Source of the DNA: Bremia lactucae
Taxonomy: Eukaryota; Oomycota; Peronosporomycetes; Peronosporales; Peronosporaceae
Assembly: GCF_004359215.1 (NCBI RefSeq)
Contig: NC_090619.1
Location: forward strand, 5,072,640-5,107,633
Reading direction: 5' to 3'
DNA: 34,994 nt
Both the position numbers and the translations under genes were made by a program. Of the stretch, positions 19,718 to 31,007 are shown piece after piece (position 1 is the first letter of the stretch; each line of letters starts with the position of its first letter). Under the pieces are notes generated by a model, which did no database searches, was not told the origin of the DNA, and worked only from the letters and a program-made list of their open reading frames with translations.

Positions 19718-19963
19718 TCAAAATATTTTTGGAAAATCCGGCTTAATCCAATGTAGCAGACCGAAAAATCTTTCTTCTTCGTCCTTGAGACGCGTCTTTT
19801 CGGCTCCACGTAAAAGCTGTCCGTTTCCTTGTTCAAATCCGTAGTGACGAGTTTGGTCATTCGAAGTTGCTGACGAAATCTTCTCCATTGGAAAAGAACT
19901 GCTACTACAAATGAGTATCGATGCGATGACCACCGCTTCGATGATCTTGGATAGAGCAAGCAT
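19718..19963 (-). CDS. QLLR-dEER secreted effector, unit A
   Basis: 81 residues from the ATG at 19963. The signal peptide is residues 1-23, QLLR at 49-52 and DEEER at 61-65, in register with the gene at 1006; Gln replaces the first Arg of RxLR. QxLR forms are described in downy mildew effectors, for example in Pseudoperonospora. After the dEER motif only 16 residues remain, ending in WIKPDFPKIF. A remnant of the ancestral tail (NKKTARRAEMQHGG) continues in another frame to about 19650, so this copy is C-terminally truncated relative to the RLLR gene. The Inr+FPR promoter is intact. Confidence 0.75.
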   Translation of the reverse strand: MLALSKIIEAVVIASILICSSSSFPMEKISSATSNDQTRHYGFEQGNGQLLRGAEKTRLKDEEERFFGLLHWIKPDFPKIF

Positions 19964-20005
19964 GGTCTCGAGAGCGGAAAGTGTTGGAGTTGTGAGATGT
20001 TCTGT

Positions 20006-20021
20006 AAATTGCAAAATGAGA
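20006..20021 (-). promoter_or_regulatory. Inr+FPR core promoter of QLLR effector, unit A
   Basis: Minus strand TCTCATTTTGCAATTT, identical to the motif at 1366-1381. It lies about 45-55 nt upstream of the ATG. The distal conserved block is at 20074-20112. Confidence 0.75.
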
Positions 20022-22039
20022 TTTCGACCCAACCTTTTTCATTAACGAAGGAAAAAATTCGAATGAATACACACTGCGATGACGAAAGCACGATATCACG
20101 TATCCTATCCATTTTAACGTTACTATATATTGGAGCTTAATGCCACACACACCCATAACAAAGGGATGGTACGCCATTTATCCTGCTTTCATTGTAGCAT
20201 CCTAGGATAGGCAAAATATGCTGTGTTTTCTCCCGCGGGCAAAGGAAACCTTTTTACACCACAAACAGTTTGGCACAGAAACTCCAACCTTCAACGCCTC
20301 ATTAGCTAGCGCAACGTCTTGACTTATCCGTGACAGTTAAGGCGACGATACTTTGCAATACATTCGAACAGCTAGACCGTTTGACAACGGCGAGATGCTT
20401 ATTTCGCTACCTCTAGGCTTCATATACATATATAAATTAGTTGGGGTGCTGCAACATATAACATTTTTTCCTTGGTTTTGGCTCCCTTGGTGGTTCCTTT
20501 GTAACGTGTAGTCAGCGCTTAAACATTATCTTAGGAAATGCAGCAGTTTCTTTAAATGTTCGAAAAAAAATAGTGGTTAGGTGCATGAAAAAAGCAGGTG
20601 CAGTCCGCAATATGTATTGCAAGACTTAAAGCAAGCAGAAAAATTAACGATAATAAAACCAACGTCCAATTGACAGCCGCCATTTGTCTGAATAGCTCGA
20701 GAGCAGCTATGCTCTTTAGCACGAGAATTTAAAGCCCAACACATTGTAGAATACAACTTTGAACAGCTTATTCGACTTTGCTCTGCCTTACATAAATGAT
20801 TCGCCCCTCGATTACGTGAAGTCTAAAAGGTAGCGAAGACGCGCTTGATACTTTTGTTAAACGATCTAGCTATTCGAATGTTGCATTCGCGCAAAGTATG
20901 GTCGCACTTATTGTCACAGAATGAATCCCGACGATGTGCTCTCCGGTACTGAAATAAAAAATGCAACGTTTAAACCTCTGATTTGATTCCTCGTTAATAA
21001 TAAAAAAGTATGTGTCGAAAAGCTAATATTCATTTACCAAATATTTCGCAAGTTTTATTTGCTGGCCGTCTTTATTCTATTGCCAAATTTTGTCTGACTT
21101 TTTATGCGAGTTCAATTATGAATTCTAACAGAATACCTTCATAACAAACCATCTCGCATCAATTGAGATTGGCACTCATCGAGCCTTTGAATGCAGATGT
21201 CCTTTCGACCATCCAATATGTTTTCGCACATACATAGAACTTGACACCACGATCTTGACCTTCGCGACGCTGCTGACCAATGACGACGTGGCCTACGCAT
21301 ATCTACGCTAACCACAGCCACAAGCGCTTCCGTCCTTTGAAGCATTTTCTATCACGGCTAGAGGTCACAGTGCCTAGCTTTGATATGTCACCAATGCGCT
21401 TTTTCACGCTAGGGGCTCGGTGCTCGTGTGGAAGGTCGCAGAGAAGCTGTATGAGCAACAATAATGCCGAATAGCGTCTCAAGACGATATCAAACTCACA
21501 AAAAGCTCTTACAATAGCAGATAGCCCGAGCTCATAGTCTACAATCGAAGAATATTAAGAAAAATCTAATTTGGGTTCGACAGCAGACTGGTGTTTGCTG
21601 TTTGGAGTCCATTTAAATTATAGTGACCCAGTAGCTAAAATAGTCGTGCGACCGGATTTGCTGTGCACCTTTTACTTCTTAAGCATTTCTGGGGAGCCAA
21701 GATGCGTGAGACGTCGTAGGTAAGTGTGACGGCATCGCTGTTGCCAATTTTGCAGGACTGTGAATCGGGCAGGGATTTCAACAAGTGCCATTCTTATGGG
21801 GTATGACCTGCTGACCACAAAACCCAGCATGCAAAGAAATGCATTAAAGCAACTTAAAGAGCTGGTGTGACAACATTTGTCAATATAATTGCTGCAGTTC
21901 GGAGAGAGCTCAAAGGTTGTGTTTGTCGATACATCCATTTTGTAATCAAAGGCAGTGCAAAAAAGACAGAAATCGTATGCATTTGTACACCTGTGTGCTT
22001 GTTAAGTTTGGCATGCGCTATGAAAATTGTTACTGGTTA

Positions 22040-22204
22040 GCATCAACTTTACCAAATTTGGTAATATTGCAACTTTTAAGTCGAATAATTAATAATTTTT
22101 TTTGGTATTTCTTGCTTATTTCCTTTCATAGCACATAATAGGTTTAATTACTCCTTTACGAAATAATACTTCAAATCCGGTACACCCCGTTACACCCCGT
22201 TACA
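22040..22204 (+). mobile_element. Truncated LTR 3' end at unit boundary
   Basis: Matches the last 150-165 bp of the 18455-19212 LTR, from GCATCAACTTTACC to CCCCGTTACA. At its end ACCCCGTT is duplicated. The right flank (CTCAGACTTTTTGCTACC) is the same as at 19222. The unit therefore copied only the end of the LTR with the effector, and the duplication breakpoint lies inside the LTR. Confidence 0.8.
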
Positions 22205-22749
22205 CTCAGACTTTTTGCTACCTAGAATCCGTAAAGCATTTTACCGTTCAAGCTTATCAAAGTTGTTTTTTATTGACCGTCTTTTTGTGTTACCAATCGG
22301 CTTTGCGAAATCACTTGAATAGATCAAAAAAACTTCTAAATGGTTAATCATCCCGCATCAATCGAGCTTGGCTTTTAAAAACCATTAAAAAATCTGGCAA
22401 ATAAATCTCATAGACGGAAAAAAATTAGCTTCCAGAAAGCAAAAAAAACACAATAAGTTGTGTCAGACTGCGGTACCAGCTGATCTCTGGGTTGATGATT
22501 TAAACACAGAAATATTTTTGATTGGCACTTGTAGAAAAGCAACATGAATACAATTTGAATCGCAACTGTTAAAAGAAGAAGTGAATTTATGTAACTATTT
22601 CTTGTTCTTTAAAAAAACTTGCTAAGCTAACTTCGTCTTTACTCAGGCATAGTTAATTATTTGACGGGTACCAACATGTGTGCTCAAATATGTAATATCC
22701 ACCATGTTGCATTTCAGCACGTCGAGCTATTTTCTTATTGTGCTCTCTT
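22205..22749. repeat. 3' flank of unit B effector
   Basis: Collinear with 19213-19717 with small indels. It carries about 45 bp around 22450-22495 that unit A lacks (CAATAAGTTGTGTCAGACTG). No gene. Confidence 0.7.
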
Positions 22750-22989
22750 TCAAAATACTTTTGGCAACCAACTTGGCAGCTTGAATTTAAAAAATCTCTG
22801 TTCTTCGTCCTTGAGACGCGTCTTTTCGGCTCCACGTAAAAGCTGTCCGTTTCCTTGTTCAAATCCGTAGTGACGAGTTTGGTCATTCGAAGTTGCTGAC
22901 GAAATCTTCTCCATTGGAAAAGAACTGCTACTACCAATGAGTATCGATGCGATGACCACCGCTTCGATGATCTTGGATAGAGCAAGCAT
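22750..22989 (-). CDS. QLLR-dEER secreted effector, unit B
   Basis: 79 residues from the ATG at 22989. Identical to the unit A protein through residue 63 except Gly19 instead of Cys19, with DEEQR at 61-65. The tail differs (FKFKLPSWLPKVF) because small indels after the dEER motif changed the frame. A NKKIARRAEMQHGG remnant persists out of frame. The upstream region is cut at 23074 by the contig end, but the same gene appears with its full upstream at 28784-29023. Confidence 0.75.
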   Translation of the reverse strand: MLALSKIIEAVVIASILIGSSSSFPMEKISSATSNDQTRHYGFEQGNGQLLRGAEKTRLKDEEQRFFKFKLPSWLPKVF

Positions 22990-23031
22990 GGTCTCGAGAG
23001 CGGAAAGTGTTGGAGTTGTGAGATGTTCTGT

Positions 23032-23047
23032 AAATTGCAAAATGAGA
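23032..23047 (-). promoter_or_regulatory. Inr+FPR core promoter of QLLR effector, unit B
   Basis: Minus strand TCTCATTTTGCAATTT, the same 16-mer and spacing as in the other copies. Confidence 0.7.
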
Positions 23048-23074
23048 TTTCGACCCAACCTTTTTCATTAACGA

Positions 23075-23075
23075 N
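23075..23075. other. Single-N contig junction
   Basis: One N sits between ...TTCATTAACGA and TTGCTTCAGCG. The base after it corresponds to 17042, and everything to 29108 repeats 17042-23074 at a constant offset of 6034. It is an end-to-end join of overlapping contigs rather than a base ambiguity. Confidence 0.85.
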
Positions 23076-23279
23076 TTGCTTCAGCGAGACTTTATCTCGC
23101 TTGTTGTTGCCATTATTCCATTGATGCTTAAGAAAAGCATCAAGATAAAAATCTTCTAAAGCGCAAAAGTTCTTCGCGCTGCGATTAAAGTCATGTAGCT
23201 TTGTCGCAATAAATAAGATAAATTAATTGTGAGGAGTAGTCTCACCAGACAAGCTATTGACTAGCCGTTCGAGCAAATG

Positions 23280-23660
23280 TCACGTCTTTTTCTCAGAGGC
23301 AAGACGAGACATTATATTGTCTACGCTCTCCTGAGTGGTACTTACTGAAGTAGGGGTATCACAAGAGCTTTTATTACGATAGCGAACGCCATCATCATCA
23401 CCACGCACATAATTATGTGCGGGTGGACGGACGAAAGACGGTGCTGACGATGAGGAATCATCCTCATCGTTGTAAACAAACATGCTATAGCGAACGCTAT
23501 TAGCACGTCCATCCGATTGAGCCCCCTCATTCAAAGGCTCATGGTCAGCAGCCTGACGATGATCAGGCGACTGTTCTGTTCTCTCCGAGTCGGTCATTTC
23601 GTCCGACTCGCACTCATAGTCGATCCAAAGAGGGGTCGCATTCACGTGGTGACTGGCCAT
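23280..23660 (-). pseudogene. Copy of the antisense ORF, first part
   Basis: Identical to 17246-17626. The second part is truncated at the contig start (23076). Confidence 0.5.
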
Positions 23661-24488
23661 GCAACGGGCTAAAGTTGCTCTAATGTTACACAGTCCCCGT
23701 TAAGCACACTTGGTGTACTAAAGGGGATGGTCAATTACTAAATAATAGTGATTAGATCCAGCACTCGGGTGTGGTGCACATTTGTGGCCAACCCTTGTGT
23801 ATGTGATGCACATGGGTGCATTCACATTAGGAGGGATGACGCCCAGCGTTATCAGTGATGACGGCTAGCGTCATCCCTTACGCGAGGTATCTAGAAAGAT
23901 ACGCTCGTAATACATATTAAGTGTTACGTATAGAGATGGCATTTTAATTATTAAAAATAGGTATTTATATTTAATTCTATTAAATATAAATCAGTCTGAA
24001 AACTACTTCCTACTTGTTAAGTGCGCACGTGGAGCCGGATTACGGCTCCCGTGACGACACTTAATCAAAGTACTTAGTGAGTTGGGTGAGGTCGCTAACG
24101 CGCCCACCACAACTATCTCGCTACACGCAAGAGAAGCAGGGTAAACCGCTTCCTCGCTGTGCTAGGGTGTGTGTCTAAGTAGAGCGTGGCCGCATTACGA
24201 CGTCCCTGTCTACAGGCCACATGCACTCGCAACATTTAGAGTTGCGGGGAGAGACGAAACTACAGCAGATAGAACGTCTGCCGCAAGAAACAATAAATCG
24301 TCGCTCGAGGCTGCATGAACCGCAGCCGAAGGTGCCGCACTATTCGCACACCGCATGGACTTATTGACCATGCGATAGAATTAGCAATAATGGTTTTAAC
24401 CAATCAACATCGTTTTTAATAAACTGGTCTTACAGTGACCACTCTATTTAATGACAGTCAGAATGATTGTCGTTTAAGGGAGGGGTGA

Positions 24489-25246
24489 TATAACGGGGTG
24501 TATCGTTACATGAGATTATTACTTAAAGGTTGTTAATTAATCTACTATCTAAAAGGTAGAAAATATTTAAGGAATATTACCTTACATGGTAATTTTTAAA
24601 GAATATCACCTTACATGGTAATATTTAAAGAATATTACCTTAAATGGTAATATGTAAAGAATATTTTCTTACATGGTAATATTTAAAGAATATAACTGTA
24701 ATGGTAGTTTTTAAAAGCTTATCCATTGGTAGAAATAAACCATTATTTTTTACTTTCTCCGCGGTCCAGTTAGCGCTGGACGCGCGCAAATAGAGAGACA
24801 AATAAGATTTTATTACATGTTCGGTATTAGTATATAATTTAGTTAATTTAAATAGATAGAAACAAGAAGAACTTAATGATATTAAATACAGTTATCTTTT
24901 AACCTGAGAAAAACTAAAACGGTATAAATATATTAAGTTCCTAAGTAAAGTTCTTCTATCTTAAAGCGACTTTTACCATAGTAACTAACTATGTATGGCT
25001 CCTAGTTGCGCATCGCACAATCGTGTCTTGTGACGATTGACGGGGTTGACTCTAACGTTAAATCAACCAATCAATAGAAATAATGTCTAATTGCATCAAC
25101 ATTACCAAATTTGGTAATATTGTAACTTCTAAGTCGAATAATTAATATATTTTTTTGTATTTCTTGCTTATTTACTTTTATTGCACATACTTGGTTTAAT
25201 TACTCTTTTACGAAATAATACTTCAAATCCGGTACACCCCGTTAAA
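24489..25246 (+). mobile_element. Copy of the 3' LTR
   Basis: Duplicate of 18455-19212, preceded by the same polypurine tract (24476-24488) and containing the same hairpin minisatellite (24571-24724). Confidence 0.8.
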
Positions 25247-25751
25247 CCCGGTTGCACTCAGACTTTTTGCTACCTAGAACCCGTATAGCATTTTACCGTT
25301 CAATCTCACTAAAGTTGTTTATTGGCCTTCTTTTTGTGTTGCCAATCGACTTGTGCGTAATCACTTGAATAGACATAAAGAAGTCCTAAATGGTTAATCA
25401 TCCCGCATCAATCGAATTTGGATTTTAACAAACCTTTAAGAAATCTGGCAAATTAATCTCATGGAAAAATATTAGCTTCCAGAAAGCAAAAAAGGGTTGC
25501 TGATTTAAACAGAAATATTTTTGATTCGCACTTGTAGAAAAGCAATATGAATACAATTTGAATCGCAACTGTTAAAAGAAGAAGTGAATTTATGTAACTA
25601 TTTCTTTATCTTTAAGAAAACTTGCTAAGCCACTTTGTCTTTACTCAGGCATAGTTAATTATTTGACGGGTACCAATATATGTGCTCAAACATGTAATAT
25701 CCACCATGTTGCATTTCAGCACGTCGAGCTGTTTTCTTATTGTGCTCTCTA

Positions 25752-25997
25752 TCAAAATATTTTTGGAAAATCCGGCTTAATCCAATGTAGCAGACCGAAA
25801 AATCTTTCTTCTTCGTCCTTGAGACGCGTCTTTTCGGCTCCACGTAAAAGCTGTCCGTTTCCTTGTTCAAATCCGTAGTGACGAGTTTGGTCATTCGAAG
25901 TTGCTGACGAAATCTTCTCCATTGGAAAAGAACTGCTACTACAAATGAGTATCGATGCGATGACCACCGCTTCGATGATCTTGGATAGAGCAAGCAT
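25752..25997 (-). CDS. QLLR effector, copy of the unit A gene
   Basis: Encodes the same 81-residue protein as 19718-19963: signal peptide, QLLR 49-52, DEEER 61-65, short tail. The core promoter is at 26040-26055. If the N join is an overlap artefact, this is the same gene, not a paralogue. Confidence 0.7.
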   Translation of the reverse strand: MLALSKIIEAVVIASILICSSSSFPMEKISSATSNDQTRHYGFEQGNGQLLRGAEKTRLKDEEERFFGLLHWIKPDFPKIF

Positions 25998-28073
25998 GGT
26001 CTCGAGAGCGGAAAGTGTTGGAGTTGTGAGATGTTCTGTAAATTGCAAAATGAGATTTCGACCCAACCTTTTTCATTAACGAAGGAAAAAATTCGAATGA
26101 ATACACACTGCGATGACGAAAGCACGATATCACGTATCCTATCCATTTTAACGTTACTATATATTGGAGCTTAATGCCACACACACCCATAACAAAGGGA
26201 TGGTACGCCATTTATCCTGCTTTCATTGTAGTATCGTAGGATAGGCAAAATATGCTGTGTTTTCTCCCGCGGGCAAAGGAAACCTTTTTACACCACAAAC
26301 AGTTTGGCACAGAAACTCCAACCTTCAACGCCTCATTAGCTAGCGCAACGTCTTGACTTATCCGTGACAGTTAAGGCGACGATACTTTGCAATACATTCG
26401 AACAGCTAGACCGTTTGACAACGGCGAGATGCTTATTTCGCTACCTCTAGGCTTCATATACATATATAAATTAGTTGGGGTGCTGCAACATATAACATTT
26501 TTTCCTTGGTTTTGGCTCCCTTGGTGGTTCCTTTGTAACGTGTAGTCAGCGCTTAAACATTATCTTAGGAAATGCAGCAGTTTCTTTAAATGTTCGAAAA
26601 AAAATAGTGGTTAGGTGCATGAAAAAAGCAGGTGCAGTCCGCAATATGTATTGCAAGACTTAAAGCAAGCAGAAAAATTAACGATAATAAAACCAACGTC
26701 CAATTGACAGCCGCCATTTGTCTGAATAGCTCGAGAGCAGCTATGCTCTTTAGCACGAGAATTTAAAGCCCAACACATTGTAGAATACAACTTTGAACAG
26801 CTTATTCGACTTTGCTCTGCCTTACATAAATGATTCGCCCCTCGATTACGTGAAGTCTAAAAGGTAGCGAAGACGCGCTTGATACTTTTGTTAAACGATC
26901 TAGCTATTCGAATGTTGCATTCGCGCAAAGTATGGTCGCACTTATTGTCACAGAATGAATCCCGACGATGTGCTCTCCGGTACTGAAATAAAAAATGCAA
27001 CGTTTAAACCTCTGATTTGATTCCTCGTTAATAATAAAAAAGTATGTGTCGAAAAGCTAATATTCATTTACCAAATATTTCGCAAGTTTTATTTGCTGGC
27101 CGTCTTTATTCTATTGCCAAATTTTGTCTGACTTTTTATGCGAGTATAATTATGAATTCTAACAGAATACCTTCATAACAAACCATCTCGCATCAATTGA
27201 GATTGGCACTCATCGAGCCTTTGAATGCAGATGTCCTTTCGACCATCCAATATGTTTTCGCACATACATAGAACTTGACACCACGATCTTGACCTTCGCG
27301 ACGCTGCTGACCAATGACGACGTGGCCTACGCATATCTACGCTAACCACAGCCACAAGCGCTTCCGTCCTTTGAAGCATTTTCTATCACGGCTAGAGGTC
27401 ACAGTGCCTAGCTTTGATATGTCACCAATGCGCTTTTTCACGCTAGGGGCTCGGTGCTCGTGTGGAAGGTCGCAGAGAAGCTGTATGAGCAACAATAATG
27501 CCGAATAGCGTCTCAAGACGATATCAAACTCACAAAAAGCTCTTACAATAGCAGATAGCCCGAGCTCATAGTCTACAATCGAAGAATATTAAGAAAAATC
27601 TAATTTGGGTTCGACAGCAGACTGGTGTTTGCTGTTTGGAGTCCATTTAAATTATAGTGACCCAGTAGCTAAAATAGTCGTGCGACCGGATTTGCTGTGC
27701 ACCTTTTACTTCTTAAGCATTTCTGGGGAGCCAAGATGCGTGAGACGTCGTAGGTAAGTGTGACGGCATCGCTGTTGCCAATTTTGCAGGACTGTGAATC
27801 GGGCAGGGATTTCAACAAGTGCCATTCTTATGGGGTATGACCTGCTGACCACAAAACCCAGCATGCAAAGAAATGCATTAAAGCAACTTAAAGAGCTGGT
27901 GTGACAACATTTGTCAATATAATTGCTGCAGTTCGGAAAGAGCTCAAAGGTTGTGTTTGTCGATACATCCATTTTGTAATCAAAGGCAGTGCAAAAAAGA
28001 CAGAAATCGTATGCATTTGTACACCTGTGTGCTTGTTAAGTTTGGCATGCGCTATGAAAATTGTTACTGGTTA

Positions 28074-28238
28074 GCATCAACTTTACCAAATTTGGTAATA
28101 TTGCAACTTTTAAGTCGAATAATTAATAATTTTTTTTGGTATTTCTTGCTTATTTCCTTTCATAGCACATAATAGGTTTAATTACTCCTTTACGAAATAA
28201 TACTTCAAATCCGGTACACCCCGTTACACCCCGTTACA
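28074..28238 (+). mobile_element. Copy of the truncated LTR end
   Basis: Duplicate of 22040-22204 at the boundary between array units A and B. Confidence 0.8.
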
Positions 28239-28783
28239 CTCAGACTTTTTGCTACCTAGAATCCGTAAAGCATTTTACCGTTCAAGCTTATCAAAGTTGT
28301 TTTTTATTGACCGTCTTTTTGTGTTACCAATCGGCTTTGCGAAATCACTTGAATAGATCAAAAAAACTTCTAAATGGTTAATCATCCCGCATCAATCGAG
28401 CTTGGCTTTTAAAAACCATTAAAAAATCTGGCAAATAAATCTCATAGACGGAAAAAAATTAGCTTCCAGAAAGCAAAAAAAACACAATAAGTTGTGTCAG
28501 ACTGCGGTACCAGCTGATCTCTGGGTTGATGATTTAAACACAGAAATATTTTTGATTGGCACTTGTAGAAAAGCAACATGAATACAATTTGAATCGCAAC
28601 TGTTAAAAGAAGAAGTGAATTTATGTAACTATTTCTTGTTCTTTAAAAAAACTTGCTAAGCTAACTTCGTCTTTACTCAGGCATAGTTAATTATTTGACG
28701 GGTACCAACATGTGTGCTCAAATATGTAATATCCACCATGTTGCATTTCAGCACGTCGAGCTATTTTCTTATTGTGCTCTCTT

Positions 28784-29023
28784 TCAAAATACTTTTGGCA
28801 ACCAACTTGGCAGCTTGAATTTAAAAAATCTTTGTTCTTCGTCCTTGAGACGCGTCTTTTCGGCTCCACGTAAAAGCTGTCCGTTTCCTTGTTCAAATCC
28901 GTAGTGACGAGTTTGGTCATTCGAAGTTGCTGACGAAATCTTCTCCATTGGAAAAGAACTGCTACTACCAATGAGTATCGATGCGATGACCACCGCTTCG
29001 ATGATCTTGGATAGAGCAAGCAT
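28784..29023 (-). CDS. QLLR effector, unit B with complete upstream region
   Basis: The same 79-residue protein as 22750-22989 (signal peptide, QLLR 49-52, DEEQR 61-65). Here the upstream region is present: Inr+FPR at 29066-29081 and the distal block at 29134-29172. The flank continues to the gap at 29632. Prefer this copy when counting genes. Confidence 0.78.
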   Translation of the reverse strand: MLALSKIIEAVVIASILIGSSSSFPMEKISSATSNDQTRHYGFEQGNGQLLRGAEKTRLKDEEQRFFKFKLPSWLPKVF

Positions 29024-29065
29024 GGTCTCGAGAGCGGAAAGTGTTGGAGTTGTGAGATGTTCTGT

Positions 29066-29081
29066 AAATTGCAAAATGAGA
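29066..29081 (-). promoter_or_regulatory. Inr+FPR core promoter, unit B (complete copy)
   Basis: Minus strand TCTCATTTTGCAATTT, about 45-55 nt from the ATG. The homologous site for the unit A copy is 26040-26055. Confidence 0.75.
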
Positions 29082-29631
29082 TTTCGACCCAACCTTTTTC
29101 ATTAACGAAGGAAAAAATTCGAATGAATACACACTGCGATGACGAAAGCACGACATTACGTATCCTATCCATTTTAACGTTACTATATATTGGAGCCCAA
29201 TGCCACACACCCCCATAACAAAGGGATGGTACGCCATGTATCCTGCTTTCATTGTAGTATCGTAAGATAGGCAAAATACGCTGTGTTGTCTCCCGCGGGC
29301 AAACGAAACCTTTTTACACCACAAACAGTTTGGCGCAGAAACTCCAACCTTCAACGCCTCATTAGCTAGCGCAACGTCTTGACTAATCCGTGACAATTAA
29401 GGCGACGATACTTTGCAATACATTCGAACAGCTAGACCGTTTGACAACGGCGAGATGCTTGTTTCGCTACCTCTAGGCTTCATATACATATATAAATTAG
29501 TTGGGGTGCTGCAACATATAACATTTTTTCCTTGGTTTTGGCTCCCTTGGTGGTTCCTTTGTAACGTGTAGTCAGCGCTTAAACATTATCTTAGGAAATG
29601 CAGCAGTTTCTTTAAATGTTCGAAAAAAAAT

Positions 29632-30601
29632 NNNNNNNNNNNNNNNNNNNNNNNNNNNNNNNNNNNNNNNNNNNNNNNNNNNNNNNNNNNNNNNNNNNNN
29701 NNNNNNNNNNNNNNNNNNNNNNNNNNNNNNNNNNNNNNNNNNNNNNNNNNNNNNNNNNNNNNNNNNNNNNNNNNNNNNNNNNNNNNNNNNNNNNNNNNNN
29801 NNNNNNNNNNNNNNNNNNNNNNNNNNNNNNNNNNNNNNNNNNNNNNNNNNNNNNNNNNNNNNNNNNNNNNNNNNNNNNNNNNNNNNNNNNNNNNNNNNNN
29901 NNNNNNNNNNNNNNNNNNNNNNNNNNNNNNNNNNNNNNNNNNNNNNNNNNNNNNNNNNNNNNNNNNNNNNNNNNNNNNNNNNNNNNNNNNNNNNNNNNNN
30001 NNNNNNNNNNNNNNNNNNNNNNNNNNNNNNNNNNNNNNNNNNNNNNNNNNNNNNNNNNNNNNNNNNNNNNNNNNNNNNNNNNNNNNNNNNNNNNNNNNNN
30101 NNNNNNNNNNNNNNNNNNNNNNNNNNNNNNNNNNNNNNNNNNNNNNNNNNNNNNNNNNNNNNNNNNNNNNNNNNNNNNNNNNNNNNNNNNNNNNNNNNNN
30201 NNNNNNNNNNNNNNNNNNNNNNNNNNNNNNNNNNNNNNNNNNNNNNNNNNNNNNNNNNNNNNNNNNNNNNNNNNNNNNNNNNNNNNNNNNNNNNNNNNNN
30301 NNNNNNNNNNNNNNNNNNNNNNNNNNNNNNNNNNNNNNNNNNNNNNNNNNNNNNNNNNNNNNNNNNNNNNNNNNNNNNNNNNNNNNNNNNNNNNNNNNNN
30401 NNNNNNNNNNNNNNNNNNNNNNNNNNNNNNNNNNNNNNNNNNNNNNNNNNNNNNNNNNNNNNNNNNNNNNNNNNNNNNNNNNNNNNNNNNNNNNNNNNNN
30501 NNNNNNNNNNNNNNNNNNNNNNNNNNNNNNNNNNNNNNNNNNNNNNNNNNNNNNNNNNNNNNNNNNNNNNNNNNNNNNNNNNNNNNNNNNNNNNNNNNNN
30601 N
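29632..30601. other. Assembly gap, 970 Ns
   Basis: Unknown sequence. The flanks are collinear with 20571 and 20640 in unit A, where only 68 bp separate them. The gap therefore contains either about 900 bp of extra DNA or a wrong size estimate. Confidence 0.98.
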
Positions 30602-31007
30602 AAAATTAACGATAATAAAACCAACGTCCAATTGACAGCCGCCATTTGTCTGAATAGCTCGAGAGCAGCTATGCTCTTTAGCACGAGAATTTAAAGCCCA
30701 ACACATTGTAGAATACAACTTTGAACAGCTTATTCGACTTTGCTCTGCCTTACATAAATGACGATTACGTGAAGTCTAAAAGGTAGCGGAGACGCGCTTG
30801 ACACTTTTGTTAAACGATCTAGCTATTCGAATGTTGCATTCGCGCAAAGTATGGTCGCACTTATTGTCACAGAATGAATCCCGACGATGTGCTCTCCGGT
30901 ACTGAAATAAAAAATGCAACGTTTAAACCTCTGATTTGATTCCTCGCGAATAACAAAAAAATATATGTCGAAAAGCTAATATTCATTTACCAAATATTTC
31001 GCAAGTG
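30602..31007. repeat. Remainder of unit B 5' flank
   Basis: Same orientation as 20640-21060, lacking the short GCCCCTC piece near 30762. Ends abruptly at CGCAAGT, after which the sequence turns into the reverse complement of effector flank. No gene. Confidence 0.75.

Larger units (their letters stand above)
19213..22037. repeat. Effector array unit A (segmental duplicate)
   Basis: The unit consists of: a 3' flank (19213-19717), the QLLR effector (19718-19963), the 5' flank (to 21193, like 1400-2822), a junction at GAATG (21189-21193), then sequence like 10289-10765 with an extra block of about 430 bp (21437-21868). Apart from the effector I see no gene. The next unit starts at 22040 with a truncated LTR end. 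Confidence 0.75.
23076..29108. repeat. Second copy of 17042-23074 (probable assembly duplicate)
   Basis: Collinear and almost identical, with a constant offset of 6034 bp and only a handful of substitutions seen (near 20198/26232, 20202/26236, 21115/27149, 21906/27940 and 22796/28830). It contains the copied antisense ORF start, PPT, LTR, minisatellite, truncated LTR and both QLLR effectors, listed separately. The copy does not respect any element boundary: it starts in the middle of the antisense ORF. Confidence 0.9.

Noticed and set aside
19621..20112. 163-codon minus-strand ORF spanning the QLLR effector (and equivalents at 25655, 28687 and 31458)
   Set aside because: It overlaps the effector in another frame and lacks a secretion signal. 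Its length comes from the out-of-frame remnant of the ancestral effector tail plus upstream DNA.
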